Position numbers and translations under genes: made by a program
Shown: positions 44,804-52,723 of the stretch, piece by piece
Numbering within the stretch: the first letter of the stretch is position 1
Layout of the letters: every line of letters begins with the position of its first letter
From: an uncultured Caryophanales bacterium
GTDB lineage: Bacteria; Bacillota_I; Bacilli_A; Acholeplasmatales; Anaeroplasmataceae
Direction: 5' to 3'
Assembly: GCA_946407635.1 (NCBI GenBank)
Contig: CAMJOZ010000004.1
Coordinates: 1 to 52,723, forward strand
Length of the DNA: 52,723 nucleotides
The notes under the pieces: generated by a model
Seen by the model: only the letters and a program-made list of their open reading frames with translations
What the model was told of the DNA's origin: nothing
Database searches by the model: none

Positions 44804-46510
44804 ATGGTAGATTTTAAAAATTTAGAAAACAATAAAGTTGAAATTGATAAAATGAATAATATTACTAAAATTATATCTGGTATAAGATTGATTATAGGTA
44901 TAGCATTTGTTGTATTTTTAATTATTTTATTTTCAACTGGTGATTATGCTTTATATGGTATTATTTCTGGTTTATTGTTTTTAGCATTAATTTTATTTAT
45001 TTTGTTTACTAATAAATATTTTAAAAAATTAGATAGCTTAAAAAGAATTGAACAAGCATATAAATTTCATAATATGAGAAGAAATTTTAAATATATGCAA
45101 TTTCAAGATACAGGTAATGATTTAAAGAACAAAGAAGATTATAAATTAGCTGATTTAGATATATTTGGTAAACATTCTATTTATCAATATTTAAGTGTTT
45201 GTAAAACAAAATATGGTAGAGAAAACTTAGCTAATAGATTAAAATTTGGTTCTGATGATACTAAATCTAAATATAGTGCAAGCTTTTTAGCTGAAACAGA
45301 AGATAAAATAAAGCTTGATGCTAGTTTTTTAAGCTTTGAAGCTAGTGCGAAATCTTTAGATTCAGAAGTTATTACAAATGCTTTTAGTCGTAAAATAGAA
45401 TTTAATTATTCTTTTTTAATTCCATTATTATCATTTTTAGGATCATTAGTTTATTTAGTTTTAATATTTACTAATAATTTAAATCCTTATTTATTATTCG
45501 TATTTGGATTTGTTAATTTCATTTTATGTAGATTATTTTTAGTTAATGATATATTTAATTTAGATTCAACTGGTTATTATAATTTATTTGAAAGTTATAT
45601 AAATGTTATTGATACATTAAATGAGATAGAAATAAAAGATGATAATTTAAACGAAATAAAAACAAATTTAAATAATAACTTAATTAATTTAAAGAAAAGT
45701 ATTTCTTTATTAAATCTATTAGCAACAAGAAAAAATATAATTTTTAATTTTATTACTAATTTTATTTGTATTTTTGATTTCTTTATTATTTTTATTTATA
45801 ATTTTAAAACTAAAAATTATTCAAATTTAAAAGATGTTTTTGAAAATGTTGGTAAGCTTGAAGCTATATCAAGTTTAGCTAACATGGGATTTGATAATAA
45901 TTATTATGCTATTCCTGAAGAAGGAGATAATATTGAAGGAATTGATATGTATCATCCTTTAGTTAAAGAATGTATACCTAATAGCTTTAAGCTAGATGGT
46001 GGTGTTATTTTAACTGGATCTAACATGAGTGGTAAAACAACATTTATGAGAACAATTGGTTTATGTCAAATTTTAGCTAATGCCCAAGGTTTAGTTCCTG
46101 CAATAGTATTTAAAACAAATAATTTTGAAGTATTAACATCTTTAAGAGCTAATGATATGCTTCAAGAAGGTATTTCTACATTCTATGCAGAAATATTAAG
46201 AATGAAAAAAATAAATCAAGCAATTAAAGAAAAAAAATGCTTGATTTTAGTTGATGAAATATTTAAAGGTACTAATACTAATGATAGAGTTAATGCCGCA
46301 TCAGAAGTAATTAAGAAACTAAATAAATATAATCAATTATTTATTATATCTACACATGATTTTGAATTATGTGAATTGAATGATATTAAGAATTATCATT
46401 TTAATGAATCATATATTAATGATAAAATTGATTTTGATTATAAAATTAAAGAAGGAAAATCAGATACAAAAAATGCAATCTATTTATTAAAGATTGCAGA
46501 TATCATTTAG
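44804..46510 (+). CDS. membrane-anchored MutS-type ATPase
   Basis: A 568-aa protein with a MutS-family ATPase domain at the C terminus: Walker A GSNMSGKTT (405-413), FSTFYAEILRMK-like region at ISTFYAEILRMK, Walker B LILVDEIFKGTNTNDR and STHDFEL. Two pairs of membrane helices are predicted, about residues 24-66 and 205-250, and the mismatch-recognition and connector domains of MutS are lacking. Such membrane MutS paralogues occur in Firmicutes, and their role is unknown to me; canonical mismatch repair is unlikely. SD GGTGGTG. Its 3' end overlaps the convergent HAD gene by 24 bases. Confidence 0.9.
   Translation: MVDFKNLENNKVEIDKMNNITKIISGIRLIIGIAFVVFLIILFSTGDYALYGIISGLLFLALILFILFTNKYFKKLDSLKRIEQAYKFHNMRRNFKYMQFQDTGNDLKNKEDYKLADLDIFGKHSIYQYLSVCKTKYGRENLANRLKFGSDDTKSKYSASFLAETEDKIKLDASFLSFEASAKSLDSEVITNAFSRKIEFNYSFLIPLLSFLGSLVYLVLIFTNNLNPYLLFVFGFVNFILCRLFLVNDIFNLDSTGYYNLFESYINVIDTLNEIEIKDDNLNEIKTNLNNNLINLKKSISLLNLLATRKNIIFNFITNFICIFDFFIIFIYNFKTKNYSNLKDVFENVGKLEAISSLANMGFDNNYYAIPEEGDNIEGIDMYHPLVKECIPNSFKLDGGVILTGSNMSGKTTFMRTIGLCQILANAQGLVPAIVFKTNNFEVLTSLRANDMLQEGISTFYAEILRMKKINQAIKEKKCLILVDEIFKGTNTNDRVNAASEVIKKLNKYNQLFIISTHDFELCELNDIKNYHFNESYINDKIDFDYKIKEGKSDTKNAIYLLKIADII
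46468..46498 (-). terminator. minus-strand terminator inside the MutS-like gene
   Basis: TGCAATCT (46474-46481), a nine-base loop and AGATTGCA (46491-46498) form a perfect eight-pair stem. On the minus strand it is followed by six T's. The loop holds the stop codon of the HAD gene. Confidence 0.75.
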
Positions 46511-47251
46511 TATTAGAATTGCCCCACCTTCATTATTTGAAGCGTGTGTGACAATATCACAACTAAATTTTAATTTATCATCGCCATTTATCATGGCAAT
46601 TTTTATATCACATTTTTCAATCATATCAAAATCGTAGTAGGAGTCACTGATTCCTACTATTTTTTTATCTGGATAAGCTTTTTTTATTAAATAATAAGCA
46701 TCAACTTTTGATATATTATTTCTATAAATTTGGAATATTTCTCTATTTTTATCTTGAGCTAATATTTTATAATTAATATTTAATTGAGTTAAAAAATCAA
46801 TAAATTCAGTTGTAATATTATTACTTATTGCGAAAGTAAAAGAAGAAACATCACTTTCTAAATTATTAATTATTTCTCTATTGTTTTTAGGATATAAAGC
46901 TTCTAATCTTTCTTGATAATTATAAACAAATGATTTATTTAAGCTTTCACCATAAGCTGTATAAATATCATTTTGGAATGTTTCAAATAATAAATTAATA
47001 ATAGATGAAGGTAAATTGTTTACTACTATTTCACCGTTAATATTTGATATTCCTGATGATGAAGAAAATATATCAATATTTAAATTATATTTATTTTTAA
47101 AATTTAATAAGTTTTGATATGGCTCAGATGAAACAATACATATTTTATTATTTAATAAAAATTCATTTAATATTTTCAGATGATCATTTCTTATTTCTTT
47201 ATTATCGTTTACAAGTGTTCCATCAAAGTCCATAAGAACTACATAACTCAT
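46487..47251 (-). CDS. HAD-family phosphatase
   Basis: A 254-aa HAD hydrolase. Motif I is LMDFDGTL (D10, D12 by position from the ATG), and motif III/IV are in KKIVGISDSYYDFDMIEKCD. The cap domain is Cof-like. The substrate is unknown. The ATG at 47251 is preferred over the in-frame TTG at 47263, which lies in front of the SD GGTGAT. It is convergent with the MutS-like gene and divergent from rluB, separated from it by about 120 bases with a 20-base palindrome. Confidence 0.88.
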   Translation of the reverse strand: MSYVVLMDFDGTLVNDNKEIRNDHLKILNEFLLNNKICIVSSEPYQNLLNFKNKYNLNIDIFSSSSGISNINGEIVVNNLPSSIINLLFETFQNDIYTAYGESLNKSFVYNYQERLEALYPKNNREIINNLESDVSSFTFAISNNITTEFIDFLTQLNINYKILAQDKNREIFQIYRNNISKVDAYYLIKKAYPDKKIVGISDSYYDFDMIEKCDIKIAMINGDDKLKFSCDIVTHASNNEGGAILILNDICNL

Positions 47252-47310
47252 AACAATCACCAAAATAGATTATATAATATAGTTTTTAATTTAGCAATTT
47301 ATGTATTTTT

Positions 47311-47340
47311 ATTTAATTTATAAATTAAATATGATATACT
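47311..47340 (+). promoter_or_regulatory. rluB promoter with a 20-base palindrome
   Basis: ATTTAATTTATAAATTAAAT (47311-47330) is a perfect 20-base palindrome. An extended -10, TGA-TATACT, follows at 47332-47340. The palindrome covers the -35 position of the rluB promoter between divergent genes. It may be an operator or UP-like AT element. Confidence 0.5.
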
Positions 47341-47370
47341 TAATATAGTTTTTTACGGGTGGTGATTATT

Positions 47371-48099
47371 TTGGAAAATAATTTAGAACGTCTTCAAAAG
47401 GTTTTAGCATCTTGTGGTGTTGCCTCAAGAAGAAAATGTGAAGAAATAATCTCTTCTGGAAGAGTTAAGGTTAATGGAGAAGTTGTTACTGAATTAGGCA
47501 CTAAAGTATCTAAAAAAGATGTTATAGAGCTTGATGGTAAAATGCTTATTAGAGAAGAATTAGTTTATTATGTTTTAAATAAGCCAACAGGTTATTTAAC
47601 AACATTATCTGATCCTAAAGGTAGAAGAACTATTTTAGATTTATTAGATCAAGAAACTAAAAAAATAAGAATATTTCCTATTGGAAGATTAGATTATGAT
47701 ACTTCAGGTGTTTTGTTATTAACAAATGATGGCGAATTATCTTATAGATTAACTAAAAGTAGTAAAAATGTTGAAAAAACATATCAAGCTAGAGTTGATG
47801 GTATTATTACTCAAGAAGCAGCTACATCATTAATTAAAGGTGTAATGATTGATGGAATAATGACTAAAAGAGCTAAGCTTGAGGTTGTATCACTTGATAG
47901 AGAAAATAAATCAAGCTTAATTAAATTAACTATTTCTGAAGGTAGAAACCGTCAGGTCAGAAAAATGTGTGAGGCTGTTGGATTTCCTGTTAAGAAACTT
48001 AAAAGAGTTGAATTTGCAGGAATTAGCATTGAAGGCCTAGGTGTTGGTGATTATAGACCATTAAAGCCTCATGAGATTAAGAAATTATATAGTTTGTAA
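47371..48099 (+). CDS. rluB: pseudouridine synthase of the RluB/RsuA family
   Basis: A 242-aa pseudouridine synthase. The N-terminal S4 RNA-binding domain reads RLQKVLASCGVASRRKCE. The catalytic motif is PIGRLDYDTSGVLLLTNDGEL, with Asp in the GRLDYDTSG box. RNRQVRKMCEAVG is the third motif. The target is probably 23S rRNA, as for RluB, but an RsuA/RluF role cannot be excluded. Start TTG at 47371 follows GGTGGTGATT; the GTG at 47359 overlaps that SD. It heads the rluB-cmk-rpsA-der-gpsA series. Confidence 0.92.
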   Translation: MENNLERLQKVLASCGVASRRKCEEIISSGRVKVNGEVVTELGTKVSKKDVIELDGKMLIREELVYYVLNKPTGYLTTLSDPKGRRTILDLLDQETKKIRIFPIGRLDYDTSGVLLLTNDGELSYRLTKSSKNVEKTYQARVDGIITQEAATSLIKGVMIDGIMTKRAKLEVVSLDRENKSSLIKLTISEGRNRQVRKMCEAVGFPVKKLKRVEFAGISIEGLGVGDYRPLKPHEIKKLYSL

Positions 48100-48145
48100 A
48101 ATCAATAATTTTATGATAAAATTATAATGTTAAGGGTATGATTAT

Positions 48146-48790
48146 ATGGAAGATTTTATTGTCGCTATAGATGGACCAGCTGGTTCTGGTAAATCATCTA
48201 TTTCAAAAATTGTAGCTAAAAGATGTAATTTAAATCATGTAGATACAGGTGCAATGTTTAGAACAATCACTTTAGAAGCTTTAAATAGAAACATTAATCT
48301 AGATGATGAAAATGAAATTAATTTCTTAGATGAAATTGATATTAAGTTTGATGGTGCTAAGGTATTATTAAATGGTAAAGATGTGTCAGTTGATATAAGA
48401 CAAGATATAGTTTCAAATAATGCATCAAAGATTGCTAAAATACAAAAGGTAAGAGACAAGGTATTAGAACTTGAAAAGAATTTCCATGGTAGAATTATTA
48501 TGGATGGTAGAGATATTGGTACTGTTGTTTATCCAAATGCTAATCTTAAAATATTCTTAACTGCATCAGCAGAACAAAGAGCATTAAGAAGAGTTAAGCA
48601 AAATGATGAATTAGGCATTAAGAGTGATTATAATGCTATTTTAGAAGAAATTAAGCAAAGAGACATAAATGATTCAACTAGAAAAATAGCTCCTTTAAAA
48701 TGTGCTGAGGATGCTATAAAAATAGACACAACTTCTCTTTCCATAGAAGAGGTTTGTAATAAAATAGTTAATTTGATAAATGAGAGGTAG
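48146..48790 (+). CDS. cmk: cytidylate kinase
   Basis: CMP/dCMP kinase, 214 aa. The P-loop is IDGPAGSGKSS (8-18), followed by VDTGAMFR, the region MDGRDIGTVVYPNA and KQRDINDSTRKIAPLK, all diagnostic. It lies 46 bases after rluB and three bases before rpsA, an order conserved in Bacillota. Weak SD AAGGG. Confidence 0.96.
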   Translation: MEDFIVAIDGPAGSGKSSISKIVAKRCNLNHVDTGAMFRTITLEALNRNINLDDENEINFLDEIDIKFDGAKVLLNGKDVSVDIRQDIVSNNASKIAKIQKVRDKVLELEKNFHGRIIMDGRDIGTVVYPNANLKIFLTASAEQRALRRVKQNDELGIKSDYNAILEEIKQRDINDSTRKIAPLKCAEDAIKIDTTSLSIEEVCNKIVNLINER

Positions 48791-48793
48791 ACT

Positions 48794-50164
48794 ATGGAAA
48801 ATTTTAATTTAGATGATTATGATTTAAAGGATTTTAAAAGAGGAGATATCGTTGAAGGTAAAGTCGTATCTATTCAAAATGATAATACATTAGTTATATC
48901 AATTCCTGGTTCAGCTATTGATGGTATTATTCACTTAGATCACTATACTAATGATAAATCTATTGAATCATTCAAAGATATCATTAAAGTTGGAGATACT
49001 GTTAAGGCAACTGTAACTAAAAAAACAGAAGATGAAATTTTATTATCAAGATTAAACCAAATTGATGATGAAGTATTAGATAAGCTTAACCAAATAAAGG
49101 AAGCTAATGAAACATTAACTGTTAATGTAGTTGAAGAGATTGAAGGTAAAGGCTATAGATGTGAATATAATTCTATTAGATTATTTATGCCAAGAAGCCA
49201 AGCTACAAAAAATGTTACAGTAAAATCTAAAATTGATGTTAAAATTATAGATTCTGATCCTAAGAAACATAGTTATATTGTTTCAAGAAAAGTAATTGAA
49301 GATGAAGAATTCAAAGAAGAACGTCAAAAAGAATTAGATAAGGTTAATGTTGGTGATGTATTAAAGGGTACTGTTATTAAAATTGAGCCTTATGGTGCAT
49401 TATTAAAGTTTGAAACTTTAACTGGTTTGTTAAAGGCTAATCAAGTTTCTCATTCATTTGTTGATATCACTAAAGAATTAACTTTAGGTCAAGAATTAGA
49501 AGTAAAAGTAATTAAAAAAGAAAATAACAAGATTGAGCTTTCAAGAAAAGCATTACTTGAAACTCCTTTCAAGCTATATATCAAAGATCATAAAGTATCT
49601 GATAAGGTTGAAGGTATTGTTAAGAATAAATTACAATATGGTTTATTATTAGAATTAGCTCCAGAAGTTAAGGGTTTATTACATCAATCTGAATTCAGTC
49701 ATAATCCTAATGATAATTTCCAAAATTGTGTAAAGATTAATGATAAGGTTGAAGTTGTTATCATTAATATTAATGAAGAGAAAGAAAGAATTTCATTATC
49801 TCGTAAACCACTTTTAGATAACCCTTGGGAAAGAGTTGATGCTAAGGTTGGAGATGTTGTAGATATTAAAATCTCTGAAATTAATGAAAAAGGATTAAAG
49901 GTTGAAGCTTTAGGTGTTGATGGCTTCGTTCCTATGTCAGAAGCTTTAACAGAAAAAGGTAATTTAACTGATTTTTATGCAGTTGGCGATACTTTAAAAG
50001 CAATTATTGTTGAAATTAAGCCACGTGAATGGAGATTAAAATTATCAATTAAAAAGCTAAAAGATGAAGAAGAACGTAAAAGCTTTGAAAAGCATTTAAC
50101 TGATAAAGAAGAAAGTGTTACAATCGGTGATGCTTTCAAAGATGTTTTAGAGGAATCTAAGTAA
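48794..50164 (+). CDS. rpsA: S1 RNA-binding-domain protein (ribosomal S1-like)
   Basis: A 456-aa protein of five S1 modules, at roughly 14-85, 100-165, 185-255, 268-345 and 355-430. Modules 3 to 5 show the best S1 pattern: GDVLKGTVIKIEPYGALLKF, VEGIVKNKLQYGLLLEL and VGDVVDIKISEI. Module 2 is divergent. It corresponds to the YpfD/S1-like protein that follows cmk in Bacillus, which is not an essential S1 of the E. coli type. It helps mRNA binding on the ribosome in some species. Weak SD GAGAGGTAG overlaps the cmk end. Confidence 0.9.
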   Translation: MENFNLDDYDLKDFKRGDIVEGKVVSIQNDNTLVISIPGSAIDGIIHLDHYTNDKSIESFKDIIKVGDTVKATVTKKTEDEILLSRLNQIDDEVLDKLNQIKEANETLTVNVVEEIEGKGYRCEYNSIRLFMPRSQATKNVTVKSKIDVKIIDSDPKKHSYIVSRKVIEDEEFKEERQKELDKVNVGDVLKGTVIKIEPYGALLKFETLTGLLKANQVSHSFVDITKELTLGQELEVKVIKKENNKIELSRKALLETPFKLYIKDHKVSDKVEGIVKNKLQYGLLLELAPEVKGLLHQSEFSHNPNDNFQNCVKINDKVEVVIININEEKERISLSRKPLLDNPWERVDAKVGDVVDIKISEINEKGLKVEALGVDGFVPMSEALTEKGNLTDFYAVGDTLKAIIVEIKPREWRLKLSIKKLKDEEERKSFEKHLTDKEESVTIGDAFKDVLEESK

Positions 50165-50185
50165 TATTTTATTGAGGTGATTAAT

Positions 50186-51490
50186 ATGTTACCAAAAGTA
50201 GCGATTGTAGGTAGACCTAATGTTGGTAAATCTACATTATTCAATCGTATAATTGGTGCACGTTTATCCATTACTGATGACCAACCAGGTGTTACGCGTG
50301 ATCGTATTTATGCTAAAGCATCATGGCTTTCTAAAGATTTTTTCTTGATTGATACAGGGGGCATTGAACTTGGAGATGCTCCTTTTTTAACAGAAATTAA
50401 GATGCAAGCTGAAATAGCTATGGATGAAGCTGATGTTATTGTATTTGTTGTAGATTGTCGTAGTGGTGTTACTAATGATGATTCATATATTGCTAAATTA
50501 CTTTATAAAACTAATAAACCAGTAATTTTAGCAGTTAATAAGGTTGACGATCAAAAATTTAAAGAAAATATTTATGAATTTTATTCATTAGGTTTTGATG
50601 ATCCTATTGCTATATCTAGTAATCATGGTATTGGTGTTGGTGATTTATTAGATAGAATTTTAGCAGCTGTTCCTAAATCAACATCTAATGAAAAAGATGA
50701 TGCTATTAAATTTTCTTTAATTGGTAGACCTAATGTTGGTAAATCAAGTTTAACTAATGCATTATTAAATGATAATCGTGTTATTGTTTCAGATGTTCCA
50801 GGAACAACTAGAGATTCAATAGATACACGTTTTAAGGCATATGATAAAGAATATGTTGTTATTGATACAGCTGGTTTAAGAAAACGTGGAAAAATATACG
50901 AAAATATAGAAAAATATTCAGTTTTAAGAAGTGTTGATGCAATCGGTAGAAGTGATGTTGTATTATTAGTTTTAGATGCTTCAACTGGTATAATTGATCA
51001 AGATACTCATGTTGGTCAATATATTGAAGAATATAATAGAGCTTGTATCATAGTTGTTAATAAGTGGGATCTAATTAATAAAGACTCTAAGACCATGAAA
51101 AAGTGGGAAGATGATGTAAGAAGTACATATAAATATTTGGATTACGCACCAATTGTATTTTTAAGTGCTTTAGAAAATAAAAGAGTTCATACTTTATTCC
51201 CTGCTATTAATCAAGCGTTTGAAGCTTATCATAAGAGAATATCTACATCTGTATTAAATGATGTTATTCAGGATGCAATTTTAACATTCCCACCATCAAG
51301 CTTTAATGGTGGTGTAATAAAGATTTATTATGCATCACAGGTTGGTGTAGAGCCACCTACATTTGCGATATTTGTAAATGAGCCTAAATATTTACATTTT
51401 TCTTACTATAGATATTTAGAAAATCAATTAAGAAAGAGTTTTGATTTTTTCGCAACTCCTATAAAACTTGAATTTAGAAAGAGGGACTAA
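50186..51490 (+). CDS. der: ribosome-assembly GTPase Der (EngA)
   Basis: Der, 434 aa, with two tandem GTPase domains and a KH-like C terminus, required for 50S assembly. G1 motifs are GRPNVGKST (8-16) and GRPNVGKSS (180-188); NKVD and NKWD serve as G4, and DTGGIE / DTAGL as G3. The ATG at 50186 gives the usual MLPKVAIVGRPN start. An in-frame GTG at 50177 overlaps the SD GAGGTGAT and is rejected. gpsA follows by two bases. Confidence 0.97.
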   Translation: MLPKVAIVGRPNVGKSTLFNRIIGARLSITDDQPGVTRDRIYAKASWLSKDFFLIDTGGIELGDAPFLTEIKMQAEIAMDEADVIVFVVDCRSGVTNDDSYIAKLLYKTNKPVILAVNKVDDQKFKENIYEFYSLGFDDPIAISSNHGIGVGDLLDRILAAVPKSTSNEKDDAIKFSLIGRPNVGKSSLTNALLNDNRVIVSDVPGTTRDSIDTRFKAYDKEYVVIDTAGLRKRGKIYENIEKYSVLRSVDAIGRSDVVLLVLDASTGIIDQDTHVGQYIEEYNRACIIVVNKWDLINKDSKTMKKWEDDVRSTYKYLDYAPIVFLSALENKRVHTLFPAINQAFEAYHKRISTSVLNDVIQDAILTFPPSSFNGGVIKIYYASQVGVEPPTFAIFVNEPKYLHFSYYRYLENQLRKSFDFFATPIKLEFRKRD

Positions 51491-51492
51491 TT

Positions 51493-52494
51493 ATGAATAT
51501 TTCGATAATTGGTGGAGGAGCTTGGGGTACTACTCTAGCTCAAGCATTATCAGATAATGGTAATAAGGTCTTAATAAGAGATATAAATGAAGATTTTATT
51601 AAAAAAATTAATAATGAACATTTACATCCATTTTTTGATATTAAAATTCCTGAAAGTATTAAAGCTACATCAAGACTTGGTGAGGCTGTTGCTTTTTCAG
51701 ATATAATTGTTTTATGTGTTCCTACAAAGGCAATGAGAAAGGTTTTAACAGATATTGCTTTTGCAATAACAACAAAAAAACTATTTGTTAATGTTAGTAA
51801 AGGTATAGAACCAGACACATCAAAAAGAGTATCTGAAATAGTTGAAGAAGTTATTGATAAGAAATATATCAAAGGATATGTTGCTTTATCAGGACCATCT
51901 CACGCAGAAGAATTAATATTAAGAAAAGCTACTGCTTTAGTTTCTGCATCTAAAGATGAAGAATTAGCTAAAGAAGTTCAAAAAATATTTAGTAATGAAA
52001 AATATTTAAGAGTATATACATCTGATGATGTTATTGGTGTTGAAACTGGTGGAGCTATTAAAAATGCAATAGCTATTGTTTCAGGTGTTGCCAATGGTAT
52101 GGGATTAGGTGAAAATGCTAGAGCCTTATTAATAACTAGAGGTATTAAAGAAATTGTTTCTATCGTTGTTGCTTTAGGTGGTAAGATGGAAACTGCTTAT
52201 GGTTTATCTGGTATTGGTGATTTAATTGTTACTGCATCAAGTATGAATTCAAGAAATTTCCAATGTGGTTTAAAAATAGGCCAAGGTATGTCTGTTGATG
52301 AAGCAACTAATTCAATAGCTCAATCTGTAGAAGGAATTAGAGCTATTATTGCTGGTCATGAAATTGGTATTAAATATAAATTAGATTTACCTATCATTGA
52401 TACTGCGTATAGAGTAGTTAATAATGAATTAAATGCTAAAGATGCATTACAAGAATTATTATCAAGAAGCTTAAAAGAAGAACATTATTGGTAA
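51493..52494 (+). CDS. gpsA: glycerol-3-phosphate dehydrogenase [NAD(P)+]
   Basis: GpsA, 333 aa, which reduces dihydroxyacetone phosphate to sn-glycerol-3-phosphate for phospholipid synthesis. The NAD(P) site is IIGGGAWGTTLAQ (5-17). The catalytic region VSKGIE, VALSGPSHAEE, GVETGGAIKNAIAIVSG and YGLSGIGDLIVT is complete. Its start follows AAAGAGGGA two bases after der. The order der-gpsA is conserved in Bacillota, often followed by hup. The plsC-kinase pair elsewhere in the window uses the same lipid pathway. Confidence 0.97.
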   Translation: MNISIIGGGAWGTTLAQALSDNGNKVLIRDINEDFIKKINNEHLHPFFDIKIPESIKATSRLGEAVAFSDIIVLCVPTKAMRKVLTDIAFAITTKKLFVNVSKGIEPDTSKRVSEIVEEVIDKKYIKGYVALSGPSHAEELILRKATALVSASKDEELAKEVQKIFSNEKYLRVYTSDDVIGVETGGAIKNAIAIVSGVANGMGLGENARALLITRGIKEIVSIVVALGGKMETAYGLSGIGDLIVTASSMNSRNFQCGLKIGQGMSVDEATNSIAQSVEGIRAIIAGHEIGIKYKLDLPIIDTAYRVVNNELNAKDALQELLSRSLKEEHYW

Positions 52495-52511
52495 TATAAA
52501 TATTTAATTTT

Positions 52512-52539
52512 TTGACAAAAAAATTGTATATGATATAAT
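52512..52539 (+). promoter_or_regulatory. near-consensus promoter at the window end
   Basis: TTGACA (52512-52517), 16 bases, then TATAAT (52534-52539) with a TGA extension. It is the best promoter of the window. It stands after gpsA with no terminator between. Confidence 0.88.
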
Positions 52540-52545
52540 CATATT

Positions 52546-52723
52546 GTATACAAAAACTCATTAGAGTCGTAGTCAAATTGGCTTTATGCCGTAAGTGATA
52601 ATTATCACATTATTGATTGAGTTAAAACTCGAATTTTATAAGTTGGTTACTTTACAACCTATGCACATTGTGCCACTTGTGAAACGGTCAATAAGAGTAG
52701 TAAAAGTATTATTTACTGTATAG
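52546..52723 (+). ncRNA. structured RNA or 5' leader, cut by the window edge
   Basis: About 180 bases follow the strong promoter without a supported ORF. Local hairpins are visible: GGC/GCC (52580-52590), the palindrome GTGAT-AATT-ATCAC (52595-52608), a six-pair stem 52617-52632, GTTG/CAAC (52642-52658), GCAC-ATT-GTGC (52663-52673) and AGTAAA/TTTACT (52699-52717). Base composition is richer in G+C than the AT-rich spacers. It could be a ribosomal-protein-type leader of the next gene, a riboswitch-like element or a stable RNA. I do not recognise it. The downstream gene is not in the window. Confidence 0.6.

Noticed and set aside
50177-50185. GTG start for der
   Set aside because: It overlaps the SD GAGGTGAT of the ATG at 50186.
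1-52723. TGA read as tryptophan (Mycoplasma-type code)
   Set aside because: Genes end in TGA (18126-18128 and the plsC-like gene), Trp is coded by TGG, and RF2 is present.
1-52723. CRISPR arrays, insertion sequences, tRNA or rRNA genes
   Set aside because: No spaced direct repeats, transposase ORFs or terminal repeats, and no recognisable tRNA or rRNA sequence were found by reading.

Overview
The window is a low-G+C, standard-code bacterial chromosome segment. TGA is used as a stop, for example at 18126-18128 and at the end of the plsC-like gene, and Trp is read from TGG. Gene order, sigma-A-type promoters (often an extended TGn -10 with a poor -35), Shine-Dalgarno (SD)-led genes and families such as YitT, DUF1700/DUF4097, DUF815, TmcAL and YegP point to Bacillota. 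A gut-type member of the Erysipelotrichia or Mollicutes-related Bacilli is most likely. That placement is inferred from gene content and AT richness, not from a phylogenetic marker search.

Region 1 (1-14700) is the complete S10-spc-alpha superoperon. It has a promoter, a structured 5' leader, thirty genes from rpsJ to rplQ on the plus strand with short spacers, and a hairpin terminator. It includes secY, adk, map, infA and rpoA, and two short genes, rpmD (8708-8881) and rpmJ (12321-12434). S14, L36 and adenylate kinase are all zinc-binding (Cys-rich) forms.

Region 2 (14700-26990) starts with a two-gene operon. One protein is membrane-anchored with twelve 13-residue acidic repeats. The other has a histone-H1-like Lys/Ala/Pro-rich segment followed by YegP/DUF1508-like modules. 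Next come a METTL25-like methyltransferase convergent with a SpoU/TrmH RNA methylase, a highly expressed-looking Rossmann/TIR-like plus TPR protein, a PadR-DUF1700-DUF4097 envelope operon, a plsC-lipid kinase pair, and an operon of DUF815 AAA+ ATPase, LacX-like epimerase and a protein with a HEPN-type R-x5-H motif.

Region 3 (27000-47300) is a mosaic of short transcription units: typA, a membrane GGDEF protein, a hemolysin-III family protein, a pyridoxal kinase, a MATE exporter, tmcAL with a HAD phosphatase, a small membrane protein, dinB against a ParB-like protein, an Lrp regulator with an aminotransferase, prfB-yitT-recX, glgP, and a membrane-anchored MutS-type ATPase against a HAD phosphatase. 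Two cre-like sites lie before the GGDEF gene and glgP. Several convergent pairs carry their terminators inside the opposite gene.

Region 4 (47300-52723) holds rluB-cmk-rpsA-der-gpsA, a conserved Bacillota order. It ends with a near-consensus promoter driving a structured RNA or leader cut by the window edge. No tRNA, rRNA, insertion sequence or CRISPR array was seen. The strongest candidates for undescribed biology are the acidic-repeat/H1-like operon, the TIR-like/TPR protein, the HEPN-motif protein in the AAA+ operon, the ParB-like/dinB pair with reciprocal embedded terminators, and the terminal structured RNA.
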